Source: an uncultured Collinsella sp.
GTDB taxonomy: Bacteria; Actinomycetota; Coriobacteriia; Coriobacteriales; Coriobacteriaceae
Direction: 5' to 3'
Length of the DNA: 64,000 nt
Assembly (NCBI GenBank): GCA_900542165.1
Contig: UQMM01000009.1
Coordinates: forward strand, 5,054 to 69,053
Shown piece by piece: positions 10,264 through 18,146 of the stretch. Position 1 is the first letter of the stretch. Each line of letters starts with the position of its first letter. The notes under the pieces are model-generated. The model did no database searches. It worked only from the letters and a program-made list of their open reading frames with translations, and was not told the DNA's origin. A program made the position numbers and the translations under genes.

Positions 10264-11805
10264 CTACTGTGAGGTGCTGAGCGAGCGCCTGACTGCATCA
10301 CGCCAGCCCGCAAGGTTTTGCTCGCGGCGCCCGGCGGACATGTGGGGAAGGAAGGTCCTAACGATCTGGGCATTTTGCTCCAGCTCTTCCAGGTCTTCCC
10401 AATAGCCGACGGCAAGACCCGCCAAGTACGCGGCACCGATTGCCGTGGTCTCCACCGTCTCGCATTGCAGCACGGGGATATCCAGCAGGTCGGCCTGGAA
10501 TTGCATGATGAACTCGTTGCGCGAGGCACCGCCATCGACAGACAGACGCTCAATCGAAAGCCCCACGTCCTGCTCCATGGCACGCAGCACGTCGTAGCTC
10601 TGATATGCCATGGATTCGCAGGCGGCACGTACGATGGTCGCACGGCTCGAGGCGCCAGTCAGACCGCACACGATACCGCGGGCATGCGGGTCCCACCAGG
10701 GAGCACCCAAACCCGCAAAGGCGGGAACGAAGTAGCAGCCCTCGTTGTCGCTAATCGAAGCGGCGAGTTGTGCCGACTCGCTCACGCTCGAGATGATGCC
10801 CATGTTGTTGCGAAGCCAGTTCATCGTTGAGCCGGCGGCAAAAATAGAGCCCTCGAGCGCATAGCTGACTTTGCCGTCCGCAGCGATACCGATGGTTGAG
10901 ACCAGGCCATTCTTGGATTCGACGATCTCGTCGCCGGTGTTCATGAGCATAAAGCAGCCCGTGCCATAGGTGTTTTTGGTCTGGCCGGGACGGAAACAGC
11001 AGTGGCCGAACAGCGACGCCTGTTGGTCACCCGCCACGCCCATGATGGGCGGCATGTTGGTCATGATGTCGCTCGCGACGCGGCCGTAGTCGCCCGAGCT
11101 CCAGCGAACCTCGGGCATCATGGAACGTGGAACGTCAAAGAGCGCCAGCAGGTCGTCGTCCCAATCGAGCGTATGGATATTAAAGAGTGCCGTGCGGCTG
11201 GCATTGGTGTAGTCGGTGGCAAAGACCTGGCCGCCGGTGAGGTTGTAGATGAGCCAGGTGTCGATGGTGCCAAACATGAGGTCGCCCGCCGCCGCGCTCT
11301 CGCGTGCGCCGTCGACGTTGTCGAGAATCCACTGCACCTTGGAGGCCGAGAAATACGGGTCAAGCGTGAGTCCCGTGCGGGAGCGCACCAGCTCCTCGCA
11401 ACCCTGTTCAACCAACGCGTCGATCGCCGGCGCGGTACGACGGCACTGCCATACGATGGCGTTATAGATGGGCTGGCCGCTCACGCGGTCCCAGACCACC
11501 GTGGTCTCGCGCTGGTTGGAGATGCCGATGGCGGCGATGCGGTCAGAATGGATGCCGCTCTTAAACTGAACCTCCATCATGACCGCGATCTGGCTGGCAA
11601 GGACCGTCATGGGGTCTTGCTCTACCCAACCGGGACGCGGAAAACTCGTTTTGACGCTGCGACGTGCCTGCGCGACGATGCATCCATACTCGTCGACGAT
11701 GGTCGCAAGTACCGAGGTGGTGCCGCAGTCGAGCGCCATGATGTAGGAACCGCCAAAGTCAAACGAGGCATCTTCCATGCCCAGGCTGCCCAGATTCAAC
11801 GACAT
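10264..11805 (-). CDS. glpK: Glycerol kinase (FGGY family)
   Basis: ATP-dependent kinase making glycerol 3-phosphate from glycerol in the cytoplasm. 513 residues. The phosphate-binding loop ALDCGTTSVLA and the glycerol-contacting SNQRETTVVWDR with WQCRRT are family motifs, and EGSIFAAGSTMNWLR and NEFIMQFQADLL follow in the C-terminal half. A roughly 20-residue N-terminal extension (MSLNLGSLGMEDASFDF) precedes the first strand; it begins at an ATG with GAAAGGTG upstream. No glpF or glpD is adjacent. The gene follows the TsaC-like gene by 13 bases, so the two may be cotranscribed without an evident functional link. Confidence 0.93.
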   Translation of the reverse strand: MSLNLGSLGMEDASFDFGGSYIMALDCGTTSVLATIVDEYGCIVAQARRSVKTSFPRPGWVEQDPMTVLASQIAVMMEVQFKSGIHSDRIAAIGISNQRETTVVWDRVSGQPIYNAIVWQCRRTAPAIDALVEQGCEELVRSRTGLTLDPYFSASKVQWILDNVDGARESAAAGDLMFGTIDTWLIYNLTGGQVFATDYTNASRTALFNIHTLDWDDDLLALFDVPRSMMPEVRWSSGDYGRVASDIMTNMPPIMGVAGDQQASLFGHCCFRPGQTKNTYGTGCFMLMNTGDEIVESKNGLVSTIGIAADGKVSYALEGSIFAAGSTMNWLRNNMGIISSVSESAQLAASISDNEGCYFVPAFAGLGAPWWDPHARGIVCGLTGASSRATIVRAACESMAYQSYDVLRAMEQDVGLSIERLSVDGGASRNEFIMQFQADLLDIPVLQCETVETTAIGAAYLAGLAVGYWEDLEELEQNAQIVRTFLPHMSAGRREQNLAGWRDAVRRSLSTSQ

Positions 11806-11818
11806 CGCTTACACCTTT

Positions 11819-12562
11819 CTATTGCATCGGGTCGGACAGGACCCGCTCGATCTCTGATGCGAGAAGTGCGCCTTGGCGCAGGATCTGGAGCCCGCCGTGC
11901 TGGAACGACACAATGGTCGAGGCGTCGCGACACGGGGTCTCACCGGCGTCGACGGCCACATCGACCCCCTCCAGGATGCGCTCCTCCACCGTGACAAAAC
12001 TTGCCGGCGCGGGCGCGCCATGCGTGTTAGCGCTGGTGCAGGCAAGAGGGCTGCCGCAGGCGCGGATGAGCGTTTGCACCACGGGCGAGGCCGAAGCGCG
12101 AAGTGCCACCGTGTCGTCGGCGGCGCGCATAAAGGTCGGCACGCAGGGGGCCGCCTTGACCACGATAGTCAGGGCGCCCGGCCAGCATCGTCGGGCAAGC
12201 ACGCGGGCCTCTTCCGGGATATCCACGCCATAGCGGTCGAGTGCTTCGACACCATCGACCAGCCAAGCGACGGTTTGCGTGAGTTCACGTTGCTTGAGAG
12301 TGAAGATACGGCGGTAGCCGGTACCGAGCGCAGGGACCGCGGCGCCATTGACGGCAGCCTGCGGATCGCGCGGCCACGATGGGAATTCGCCTGTATCTTG
12401 GGGCACGGCGTCCGAGAAGGCGTTGACTGCCACGGCAACACCGTAGACCGTCTCGGTCGGGATCAGCGCCAGGCCGCCACAGCCGAGCACCTCGGCCGTA
12501 CGCTCGACGGCGAGCCGATGCGGCTCGCGCGCTCCCTCGTATACCCGGTAGACCGTCTGCAT
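11819..12562 (-). CDS. Threonylcarbamoyl-AMP synthase (TsaC/Sua5/YrdC family)
   Basis: Makes threonylcarbamoyl-AMP from Thr, bicarbonate and ATP, the first step of the t6A37 modification of ANN-decoding tRNAs; the partner genes tsaE and tsaB/D are at 57-60 kb. Family motifs are PTETVYG (about 36-42), the Lys-x-Arg in FTLKQRE, and SANTHG in the C-terminal half. Between the first two lies a stretch of about 30 residues (from SDAVPQDTG to ALGTGY) where most homologues have only a few; it looks like a lineage-specific loop. 247 residues. The start ATG at 12560-12562 has only a weak GGGG-type ribosome site. Confidence 0.88.
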   Translation of the reverse strand: MQTVYRVYEGAREPHRLAVERTAEVLGCGGLALIPTETVYGVAVAVNAFSDAVPQDTGEFPSWPRDPQAAVNGAAVPALGTGYRRIFTLKQRELTQTVAWLVDGVEALDRYGVDIPEEARVLARRCWPGALTIVVKAAPCVPTFMRAADDTVALRASASPVVQTLIRACGSPLACTSANTHGAPAPASFVTVEERILEGVDVAVDAGETPCRDASTIVSFQHGGLQILRQGALLASEIERVLSDPMQ

Positions 12563-12710
12563 GTGTATGCCAGCCCCTTACGCTCTGGTGCAAGTTTGTT
12601 TACTGTGGGGCATTCTCGCACGAAACGTTCAGCCTATTTGCCCAGAGCGCATGTTGGTTTGGTGAGCGGCTCTAGTAGTCGGTGAAAGTGAGGGGGTTAA
12701 TTGAAGATTT

Positions 12711-13013
12711 TTAGCGCGCAAGCGTAACGGTACGATCGGGAAACTCGATGCTTGCAACCAGTTTTCCGCCGAGGCTCTCTGCGTACCTGCTCAGCGTGTC
12801 GAGCCTCATCGAACCCAACTCCCCACGCTCGAGCTCGGATACACGTTTTTGAGAAACGCCCATCGACTGGGCGACCGACGCCTGTGTTAGATCTTTTAAC
12901 CTGCGAATCTGAGCAAGCTTATAGGCTTCGATACGATCGCGAGTCCTCTCCTGCTCGGCGGTAATGGAGTCGCGTGTTATCCCGCGAGATTCCATATACT
13001 CATGCAGTTCCAT
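12711..13013 (-). CDS. HigA-like antitoxin (XRE helix-turn-helix)
   Basis: DNA-binding antitoxin expected to neutralise the toxin encoded just upstream and to repress their common promoter. 100 residues: a charged N-terminal helix (about 1-35), then a Cro/CI helix-turn-helix (LTQASVAQSMGVSQKRVSELERG, about 42-64) and a short beta-strand tail (KLVASIEFPDRTVTLAR) as in many HigA proteins of toxin-first modules. Its AGGAGG site lies inside the last codons of the toxin gene, with which it overlaps by 14 bases, so translation is probably coupled. Confidence 0.85.
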   Translation of the reverse strand: MELHEYMESRGITRDSITAEQERTRDRIEAYKLAQIRRLKDLTQASVAQSMGVSQKRVSELERGELGSMRLDTLSRYAESLGGKLVASIEFPDRTVTLAR

Positions 13014-13395
13014 CTCGATCGAGCCTCCTTACGTGGCGACGGTATATTTGCTCGGCCCTTGGAATGTTGATCGCATACCAACCGTTCCATTTTGCCCTTG
13101 ACGATCCCGCTCGCGACTTATCACCCGCCAATAGCAATACCGCCTGGCGCTTGGGGTCAAAGGCGAAGAGGATGCGAATCACCTGCCCACCACACGACGT
13201 CACTCTCAGCTCCTTTAAATGATGAAGCTTCGAGCCCTTTACGCGGTCAACCAGCGGACGACCAAGGCTGGGACCTTCCTTCTCGAGCACCAAAAGGTCT
13301 GCATAAATCTGCTTCAGCGTAGCTTCATCCTGCTCATCAAGCCAAGGTTCAATGTAATCAAGCACGATACGGTACCGATGCAGCTGATTTGACAT
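13000..13395 (-). CDS. HigB/RelE-type toxin (Gp49-like)
   Basis: Probable mRNA-cleaving toxin of a toxin-first (HigBA-type) module. 131 residues. The core LHHLKELRVTSCGGQVIRILFAFDP followed by AVLLLAGDKS matches the Gp49-like/HigB family, in which basic and aromatic residues on these strands act on ribosome-bound mRNA; the N-terminal half is helical (ATLKQIYADLLVLEKEG). A C-terminal extension (PRAEQIYRRHVRRLDRDGTA) is basic. The ATG at 13393-13395 has AAGGAGAAAGG just upstream. The family assignment is from motif recognition only; activity is inferred. Confidence 0.8.
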   Translation of the reverse strand: MSNQLHRYRIVLDYIEPWLDEQDEATLKQIYADLLVLEKEGPSLGRPLVDRVKGSKLHHLKELRVTSCGGQVIRILFAFDPKRQAVLLLAGDKSRAGSSRAKWNGWYAINIPRAEQIYRRHVRRLDRDGTA

Positions 13396-13404
13396 ACCTT
13401 TCTC

Positions 13405-13437
13405 CTTCTATAGTAGAAGTTTTACGGTATATTGCAA
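13405..13437 (-). promoter_or_regulatory. Promoter with overlapping dyad operator of the toxin-antitoxin pair
   Basis: On the minus strand TTGCAA (13432-13437) and TACTAT (13410-13415) are 16 bases apart. A perfect dyad CTTCTA-CTA-TAGAAG (13405-13419) covers the -10 box and reaches into the leader, the expected position for autorepression by the antitoxin. Confidence 0.65.
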
Positions 13438-13470
13438 GGACAAACTTGCGCAAATGTCTATTTATTCAGC

Positions 13471-14745
13471 TTAAATACGCTGTTTGGGCTCGGTGACGAT
13501 GGCTCGAACGATGCGGGGACGATCGGTGAGGTCGTGGACGATACGCACGTCCGAAAGGCCTGCTTGACGACAGAGCTCGGCCGCGGCGTCGAGCGCGCCC
13601 TCGTAGAGCTCGCAGGCAAACAGGCCGCCGGCACGCAGCATGTAGGGCGCCGCGTTGAGCAGGCGGCGGAAGATATCGAGACCGTCGGCACCGCCCTCGA
13701 GCGCCAGATCGGGCTCAAAGTCCTTGACCTCATGCGGCAGCGAGCGCATGACATCGGTGGGGATGTAGGGCGGGTTGGAGACGAGTACGTCAAAGGTGCC
13801 CCACTCTTCGCGGGAAATGGAGCTCACCAGGTTTGTGAGGCTGAAGGCGACCTCGTCGGACGTGAGGCCAAGCGCATCGCGGTTTTTGGTAGCAAGGTCG
13901 ATGGCGCGCGGCTCGATATCGGTAGCAGTGCAGGTAACGTGCCCGCGGCGCTCCCAGGCAAGGGAGAGCGAAATGCAGCCCGTGCCGCAGCCGACCTCGA
14001 GAACGCGGGCAGTGCGGGGCTCGGCTGGGGCAGATACGTTGGCCTCGGCGGCATCTTGCGCGGGAGTCGCCTGTTGGTCGTTGTCCTCAATGGCGATGCC
14101 GTATTCGTCGAGCTCGGGCTCGGGGGTTTCCATGGCCTCTGCTTCTGCCGCTTCGGCTTCTGCTGCCTGCGCGGCGGCTTCCTCGGCCTCGCGGTCGGCC
14201 AGTTCCTCGGCATAGGCGCGGCTACCGAGCACGTCGCTACCCAGCGCAGCCTCATCGGCGGCCGTCAGGTTGGCGGCACGGCGCTCGGCGGCCGCGCGTT
14301 CGTCAGCCAGCGCCGCCTCGGCTTTGCGGGCCTGCTCAACCTCATCGTTCCAAGGCAGCTCCACGCGCTGGCGGGCAGCGGCCTCGGGGCTCAGCACCTC
14401 GGCATCCAGATAGTTCAGAACTTCTTCGACGAGTATCTCGGTCTCGGGGCGCGGGATGAGCACACCGGGGGCGCACGCGACGTCGATCATGCGAAACTGC
14501 GTGCTACCGGTGATGTACTGCAGCGGCTCGCCCTTCGCGCGACGGACGACCGCCGCGTGCATGGTCTCGAGCTGCGCTGCGTCGAGCGTCTCGTCCATGC
14601 GCATATATAAGTCGATACGCGCCAGACCCGTAGCTGCGCACAGCAGCCACTCGGCAGAAAGACGGGGGTGCTCCTCGCCGCGCTCGGCCAGGTACTCCTT
14701 GGTCCACTCGAGACAACGCTTGATGGTCCAAATCTCGTTTGCCAT
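13471..14745 (-). CDS. prmC: Release-factor glutamine methyltransferase PrmC with large internal insertion
   Basis: SAM-dependent methyltransferase that modifies the Gln of the GGQ motif in release factors; the release-factor gene prfA lies next upstream. 424 residues from the ATG at 14743-14745 (GGGAGGG ahead; a longer frame to 14820 lacks homology). The N-terminal helical substrate domain is residues 1-110, ending in LIPRPETEILVEEVL. SAM motif VLEVGCGTGC is at 248-257 and the catalytic NPPY at 324-327. Between 113 and 244 sits an Ala/Glu-rich, low-complexity insertion of about 130 residues; usual PrmC proteins are about 280 residues and have only a short linker here. Confidence 0.93.
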   Translation of the reverse strand: MANEIWTIKRCLEWTKEYLAERGEEHPRLSAEWLLCAATGLARIDLYMRMDETLDAAQLETMHAAVVRRAKGEPLQYITGSTQFRMIDVACAPGVLIPRPETEILVEEVLNYLDAEVLSPEAAARQRVELPWNDEVEQARKAEAALADERAAAERRAANLTAADEAALGSDVLGSRAYAEELADREAEEAAAQAAEAEAAEAEAMETPEPELDEYGIAIEDNDQQATPAQDAAEANVSAPAEPRTARVLEVGCGTGCISLSLAWERRGHVTCTATDIEPRAIDLATKNRDALGLTSDEVAFSLTNLVSSISREEWGTFDVLVSNPPYIPTDVMRSLPHEVKDFEPDLALEGGADGLDIFRRLLNAAPYMLRAGGLFACELYEGALDAAAELCRQAGLSDVRIVHDLTDRPRIVRAIVTEPKQRI

Positions 14746-15136
14746 GGGGCCCTCCCCTCTTAAGCGCCGGGCGGCGCGCGAATGTCGGAGCAGATTGTAC
14801 GCGAGGCCAGCGCTTGGCAAGGGACGATTAAAGGCAATTATCGAGAATCAGCCCAGATTTTTGTACCGGGCTTGCTCAAAGTGTTCATTCGCCGACGTCC
14901 AGATTTGCATTCGTCAAGCTTTTGGCAAGGTTGCCCAAAAACTGACCAATATCTAACCAAGAACATGCCAAATCACTTGACGCGCGACTCATCAAAAAAT
15001 GCACTGCGACTTCTTGGACGATTTTTTGAGCAATATTTTCAATAGCAGATGAATGCTATTAATTACTTTGAGCAGGTAGACAGCTCAAATGCCATCACAA
15101 CTGATTGAATAACATCTCAAAGCAATGTGCCCAACC
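14746..15136. other. AT-richer intergenic stretch upstream of prmC, no gene seen
   Basis: About 390 bases with no supportable coding frame; visibly richer in A and T than the flanking genes (runs such as TATCTAACC and GATTTTTTGAG). It presumably holds the prmC promoter, but no clear -10/-35 pair stands out. Confidence 0.5.
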
Positions 15137-15165
15137 TAGTCATTTAAGAACGTCCCCAATGACTA
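15137..15165. repeat. Short palindrome next to the three-copy structured element
   Basis: TAGTCATT (15137-15144) and AATGACTA (15158-15165) form an 8-bp dyad. The right half in the reverse direction, GTAGTCATTGGGGACGT, is nearly repeated at 21139-21155 (GTAGTCATTGGGAACGT), also just before a copy of the structured element. Confidence 0.6.
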
Positions 15166-15172
15166 CATCTAA

Positions 15173-15341
15173 GGCGCTGCAGGTTGAGCATAAGTCAGCG
15201 AAAACGCCCCTAAGCGAGCAAGGTGACGTGAAAGAGGAGGGAAGCGTACTTTGGGTACGCGACCGACGATTGAACGTCAGATTGCCGCTTAGGGGCGTTT
15301 GCAGCGTCGAGCCGTTACGGCGTTTGGTAAAACGCCGTAAC
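15173..15341. repeat. Structured element, copy A of three
   Basis: Nested helices visible in the sequence: CGCTGCA (15175-15181) with TGCAGCG (15300-15306); CGCCCCTAAGCG with CGCTTAGGGGCG (12 bp); GCAA/TTGC and TGACGT/ACGTCA inside; a central hairpin GCGTAC/GTACGC; then a separate hairpin GTTACGGCGTTT / AAACGCCGTAAC with a GGTA loop that touches the prfA stop. Copies B (26872-27040) and C (21165-21315) keep the architecture with paired base changes. Strand of action is unknown. Confidence 0.85.
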
Positions 15342-16409
15342 TTAAACAGCCTGTGCCAGCTTCTCGGCTCGCTCGGCGGCGGCGAGTGCCTCGATGACGG
15401 TGCCGAGCTGATCGCCCAGAAGGACGCCGTTGTAGGTGGAGTTGAAACCGATGCGGTGATCGGTCACGCGGTCCTGGGGCTGGTTGTAGGTACGGATCTT
15501 CTCGGAACGGTTGCCGTGGCCGATCTGGCTCTGGCGCTCGGCACCGAGCTCAGCCTGCTGCTTCTCGAGCTCCATCTCGTACAGACGGGCGCGCAGCATC
15601 TGCATGCAGACTTCGCGGTTCTGAATCTGGGAGCGCTGTTCCTGCGACTGCACCACGGTGTTGGTGGGCAAGTGGGTGATGCGCACGGCGGAGTAGGTAG
15701 TGTTAACGCACTGACCGCCAGGGCCGGAGGCGCAGTAGGTGTCGATGCGCAGGTCGGACTGGTTGATCTGGACGTCGATTTCCTCGGCCTCGGGAAGCAC
15801 GGCTACGGTAGCCGTGGAGGTCTGAATGCGGCCCTGGGACTCGGTCTTGGGGACGCGCTGGACGCGGTGCACGCCGGACTCGAACTTCATGACGGAGTAA
15901 ACGCGGTCGCCCTCGACCTTGAACTCAATGGACTTAAAGCCGCCGGCCTCGCTGGGGCTGGAATCGAGCACGGTGGTCTTCCAGCCGCGCGACTCGCAAA
16001 AGCGCTGATACATCTTGTACAGGTCGCCGGCGAAGATGGCCGCCTCGTCGCCACCGGCGGCGGAGCGAATCTCGACGATGGTGTTCTTGTCGTCGTTGGG
16101 GTCGCTCGGAATGAGCATGTACTTGATGTCTTCCTCGAGCTGGGGGAGCTTGGCCTCGTTTTCGGAGATGTCCATCTGGAGCATCTCCTTCTCATCGGCA
16201 TCGGTGGTATCGTGCAGCATTTCCTTGGCAGCCTCGATGTCATCGAGCGCGCCGATGTACTCGCGCGAGGCGGCAATGAGGTCGGACTGGTGCGCGTACT
16301 CCTTGTTGAGACGCGTGAACTCCTTGATATCGGAGGCGACGGCCGGGTCAGAAAGCTTCTTCTCGAGCTCCTCGTAGGCCTTGATGATCTTTTCGAGCTT
16401 GTCGCGCAT
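15342..16409 (-). CDS. prfA: Peptide chain release factor 1
   Basis: Recognises UAA and UAG in the ribosomal A site and triggers peptide release. 355 residues. The codon-recognition tripeptide is PKT at 187-189 (RF1-type PxT), and the catalytic GGQ is at 231-233 in SGPGGQCVNT, followed by ITHLPT. The ATG at 16407-16409 is preceded by AAAGGAG seven bases away. It lies upstream of prmC on the same strand, the usual pairing, but here about 600 bases of non-coding, repeat-bearing DNA separate them. Confidence 0.97.
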   Translation of the reverse strand: MRDKLEKIIKAYEELEKKLSDPAVASDIKEFTRLNKEYAHQSDLIAASREYIGALDDIEAAKEMLHDTTDADEKEMLQMDISENEAKLPQLEEDIKYMLIPSDPNDDKNTIVEIRSAAGGDEAAIFAGDLYKMYQRFCESRGWKTTVLDSSPSEAGGFKSIEFKVEGDRVYSVMKFESGVHRVQRVPKTESQGRIQTSTATVAVLPEAEEIDVQINQSDLRIDTYCASGPGGQCVNTTYSAVRITHLPTNTVVQSQEQRSQIQNREVCMQMLRARLYEMELEKQQAELGAERQSQIGHGNRSEKIRTYNQPQDRVTDHRIGFNSTYNGVLLGDQLGTVIEALAAAERAEKLAQAV

Positions 16410-16611
16410 GGCGGGACTCCTTTATATGCGTGAAGGTGAAAATCGGCAGAGTTGATGGGGCGCGCGGCGCCACTGCGGGGGTAAGCCCGGCTAGAACATG
16501 TCGATCTTCAGATACATGCGCATCCCTTCGCGTATGGGGTACATAGTTGCGGTCTAACCCATACATGATAGCGTGCGCAGGCAAACCTGCATATAACCCG
16601 CACGGAATGAT

Positions 16612-16643
16612 TGGTGCAAACAAACCTGACTCCATTGCACCAA
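16612..16643 (-). terminator. Hairpin downstream of the M20 peptidase gene
   Basis: TTGGTGCAA (16612-16620) and TTGCACCAA (16635-16643) form a 9-bp stem 15 bases past the peptidase stop. No T run follows on the minus strand, so a terminator role is only possible. The rest of the 250-base gap to prfA shows no gene; rpmE, often next to prfA, is absent. Confidence 0.35.
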
Positions 16644-16658
16644 GGACTTGCTTTTTGG

Positions 16659-18074
16659 CTAGAGCGTTTGGAGTAGAGCGACGAGGAAGCGGATGCCCTG
16701 GAAGTAGGCGCGGCGGGTGATGCGCTCGTTGGTGCCGTGGACGCCGCGATCACACTCGTCGTCATCAACCACAAAGGCCGAGAAGCGAATGCACTCAGGG
16801 CAAATGTGCTGGTAGTTGGCAGCGTCGGTCGCACCGATCACGGTCGAGGGCACAATTGCCACTGGCTCGAATGATCCGTTTTCCTCCGTCCCCTTTGGAT
16901 CACGGAAATAGCGGGCGGCGATGGGGCGAACCGCCCTGAGTCCCGGTCCGCCGATGCGCGGAGACGGCGAGGGTTCGGAGCTGCCAGGACCGAGCTCGAC
17001 CTCGACACGGTCGGCGAGCCCCGCCTCGGCAACGGCGACGCGGCAGCGGGCCACAACGTCGGCCACGCTCGTGCCCTCGAGCATGCGGAAGTTAATGTTG
17101 GCCCACATATCCTGCGGCATTACGTTGGCGCCGGTGCTGCCACCCTCGATCTGCGTGGGCGCGCAGGTGGTCGTCACCAGCGGATAGAGCTTCTTGCTGG
17201 CGAGGCACTCGCGGACAATGGCATCCCCGTTGGCGGCAATTTCATCGGCCGTGTAGAGCCCCAACTCGACGAGTTGGGCGGCAAGCAAGTCGGTCACGCG
17301 CGTCGGCCACTCGATATCGCAGATTGCGGTGATGGCACGGCTCAGCACCTCGAGCGATGTGCCGCCGTAGGGGTTGGACGAATGCCCGCCCTCACTCTTC
17401 GTCTTGAGCACAATATCGGCATAGCCCTTCTCGGCAAGATCGGCATGCATAAGCCAACCCTCGCCTGCGCCGTACTCGGCAGCCTCAACGATACGATAGT
17501 CACCCTCGTCGATCAGGTACTCAAGCTCAACGCCGCGCTCCTCGAGCACGCGGCCAATGGCACCCGCGCCGCACTGCGTGGTCTCCTCATCCTGGCCAAA
17601 GGCCAGCAGCAGGGTTCGTTCGTGTTGCCAGCCGTGCGCCAGCGCATACTCAACGGCCTCCAGGATGCCTGCGACCTGGTCTTTCATATCGATGGCGCCG
17701 CGACCCCAAATATAGGTGTCGTCCACGTGCCCGCTAAAGGGATTGTGCGTCCAGTCTGTCTCGGTGCCCGGCACCACGGGAACCACGTCCATGTGGCCCA
17801 TGAGCATGACCGGCTTGAGGGCGGGGTCGATGCCGGCAAGCGTCACGAGCAGCGAATGGTCGATGAGCTCGACCTCGCCCGCCGCAAACACGCGCGGCCA
17901 GGCCTGCTGCATATAGGCGCGCAGGTCGGCAAACGCCTGCCAGTCCACCGTCTGGGCATCCATGCTCGAAATCGTCGGAAACGACAGCACGCGGCCCAGG
18001 CGCTCGCACGCGCCGACCTCGTCGATATCGGCAAAATCATCCTCGTGCGCAAAGAAGCGCCAAACCTCGGCCAT
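16659..18074 (-). CDS. M20 family metallopeptidase carrying an in-frame palindromic repeat
   Basis: Zinc peptidase of the M20 dipeptidase/aminoacylase/carboxypeptidase group, 471 residues from the ATG at 18072-18074 (GAAAGGA upstream). Metal and catalytic residues are visible: H94 and D96 in MGHMDVVP, D129 in GRGAIDMKD, and E163-E164 in GQDEETTQ; the dimerisation insert begins near 220. Residues 391-404 (RDPKGTEENGSFEP, 16863-16904) have no place in the usual FP-x-VVPS-GATD region and are encoded by a 31-bp palindrome that recurs non-coding at 26822-26852. It follows an amino-acid ABC importer, suggesting that imported peptides or acylated amino acids are hydrolysed. No signal peptide. Confidence 0.88.
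   Translation of the reverse strand: MAEVWRFFAHEDDFADIDEVGACERLGRVLSFPTISSMDAQTVDWQAFADLRAYMQQAWPRVFAAGEVELIDHSLLVTLAGIDPALKPVMLMGHMDVVPVVPGTETDWTHNPFSGHVDDTYIWGRGAIDMKDQVAGILEAVEYALAHGWQHERTLLLAFGQDEETTQCGAGAIGRVLEERGVELEYLIDEGDYRIVEAAEYGAGEGWLMHADLAEKGYADIVLKTKSEGGHSSNPYGGTSLEVLSRAITAICDIEWPTRVTDLLAAQLVELGLYTADEIAANGDAIVRECLASKKLYPLVTTTCAPTQIEGGSTGANVMPQDMWANINFRMLEGTSVADVVARCRVAVAEAGLADRVEVELGPGSSEPSPSPRIGGPGLRAVRPIAARYFRDPKGTEENGSFEPVAIVPSTVIGATDAANYQHICPECIRFSAFVVDDDECDRGVHGTNERITRRAYFQGIRFLVALLQTL
16872..16902. repeat. 31-bp palindromic repeat inside a coding gene, copy 1
   Basis: Begins TGATCC and ends GGATCA, with TCCTCCGTCCCC in the middle. Copy 2 (26822-26852) is the same length and differs at about four positions. 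In this copy the repeat is translated in frame as part of the M20 peptidase. Confidence 0.85.
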
Positions 18075-18146
18075 GACATCCTTTCGATTGTGATGACGAG
18101 GGCCGCCCCACCGGAGCGGCCCTGCCACGTAAGCGTTTGCGGTCGG

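Noticed and set aside
16410..16658. rpmE or another small gene upstream of prfA
   Set aside because: No frame with Cys-rich L31 features or a credible ribosome site in the 250-base gap.
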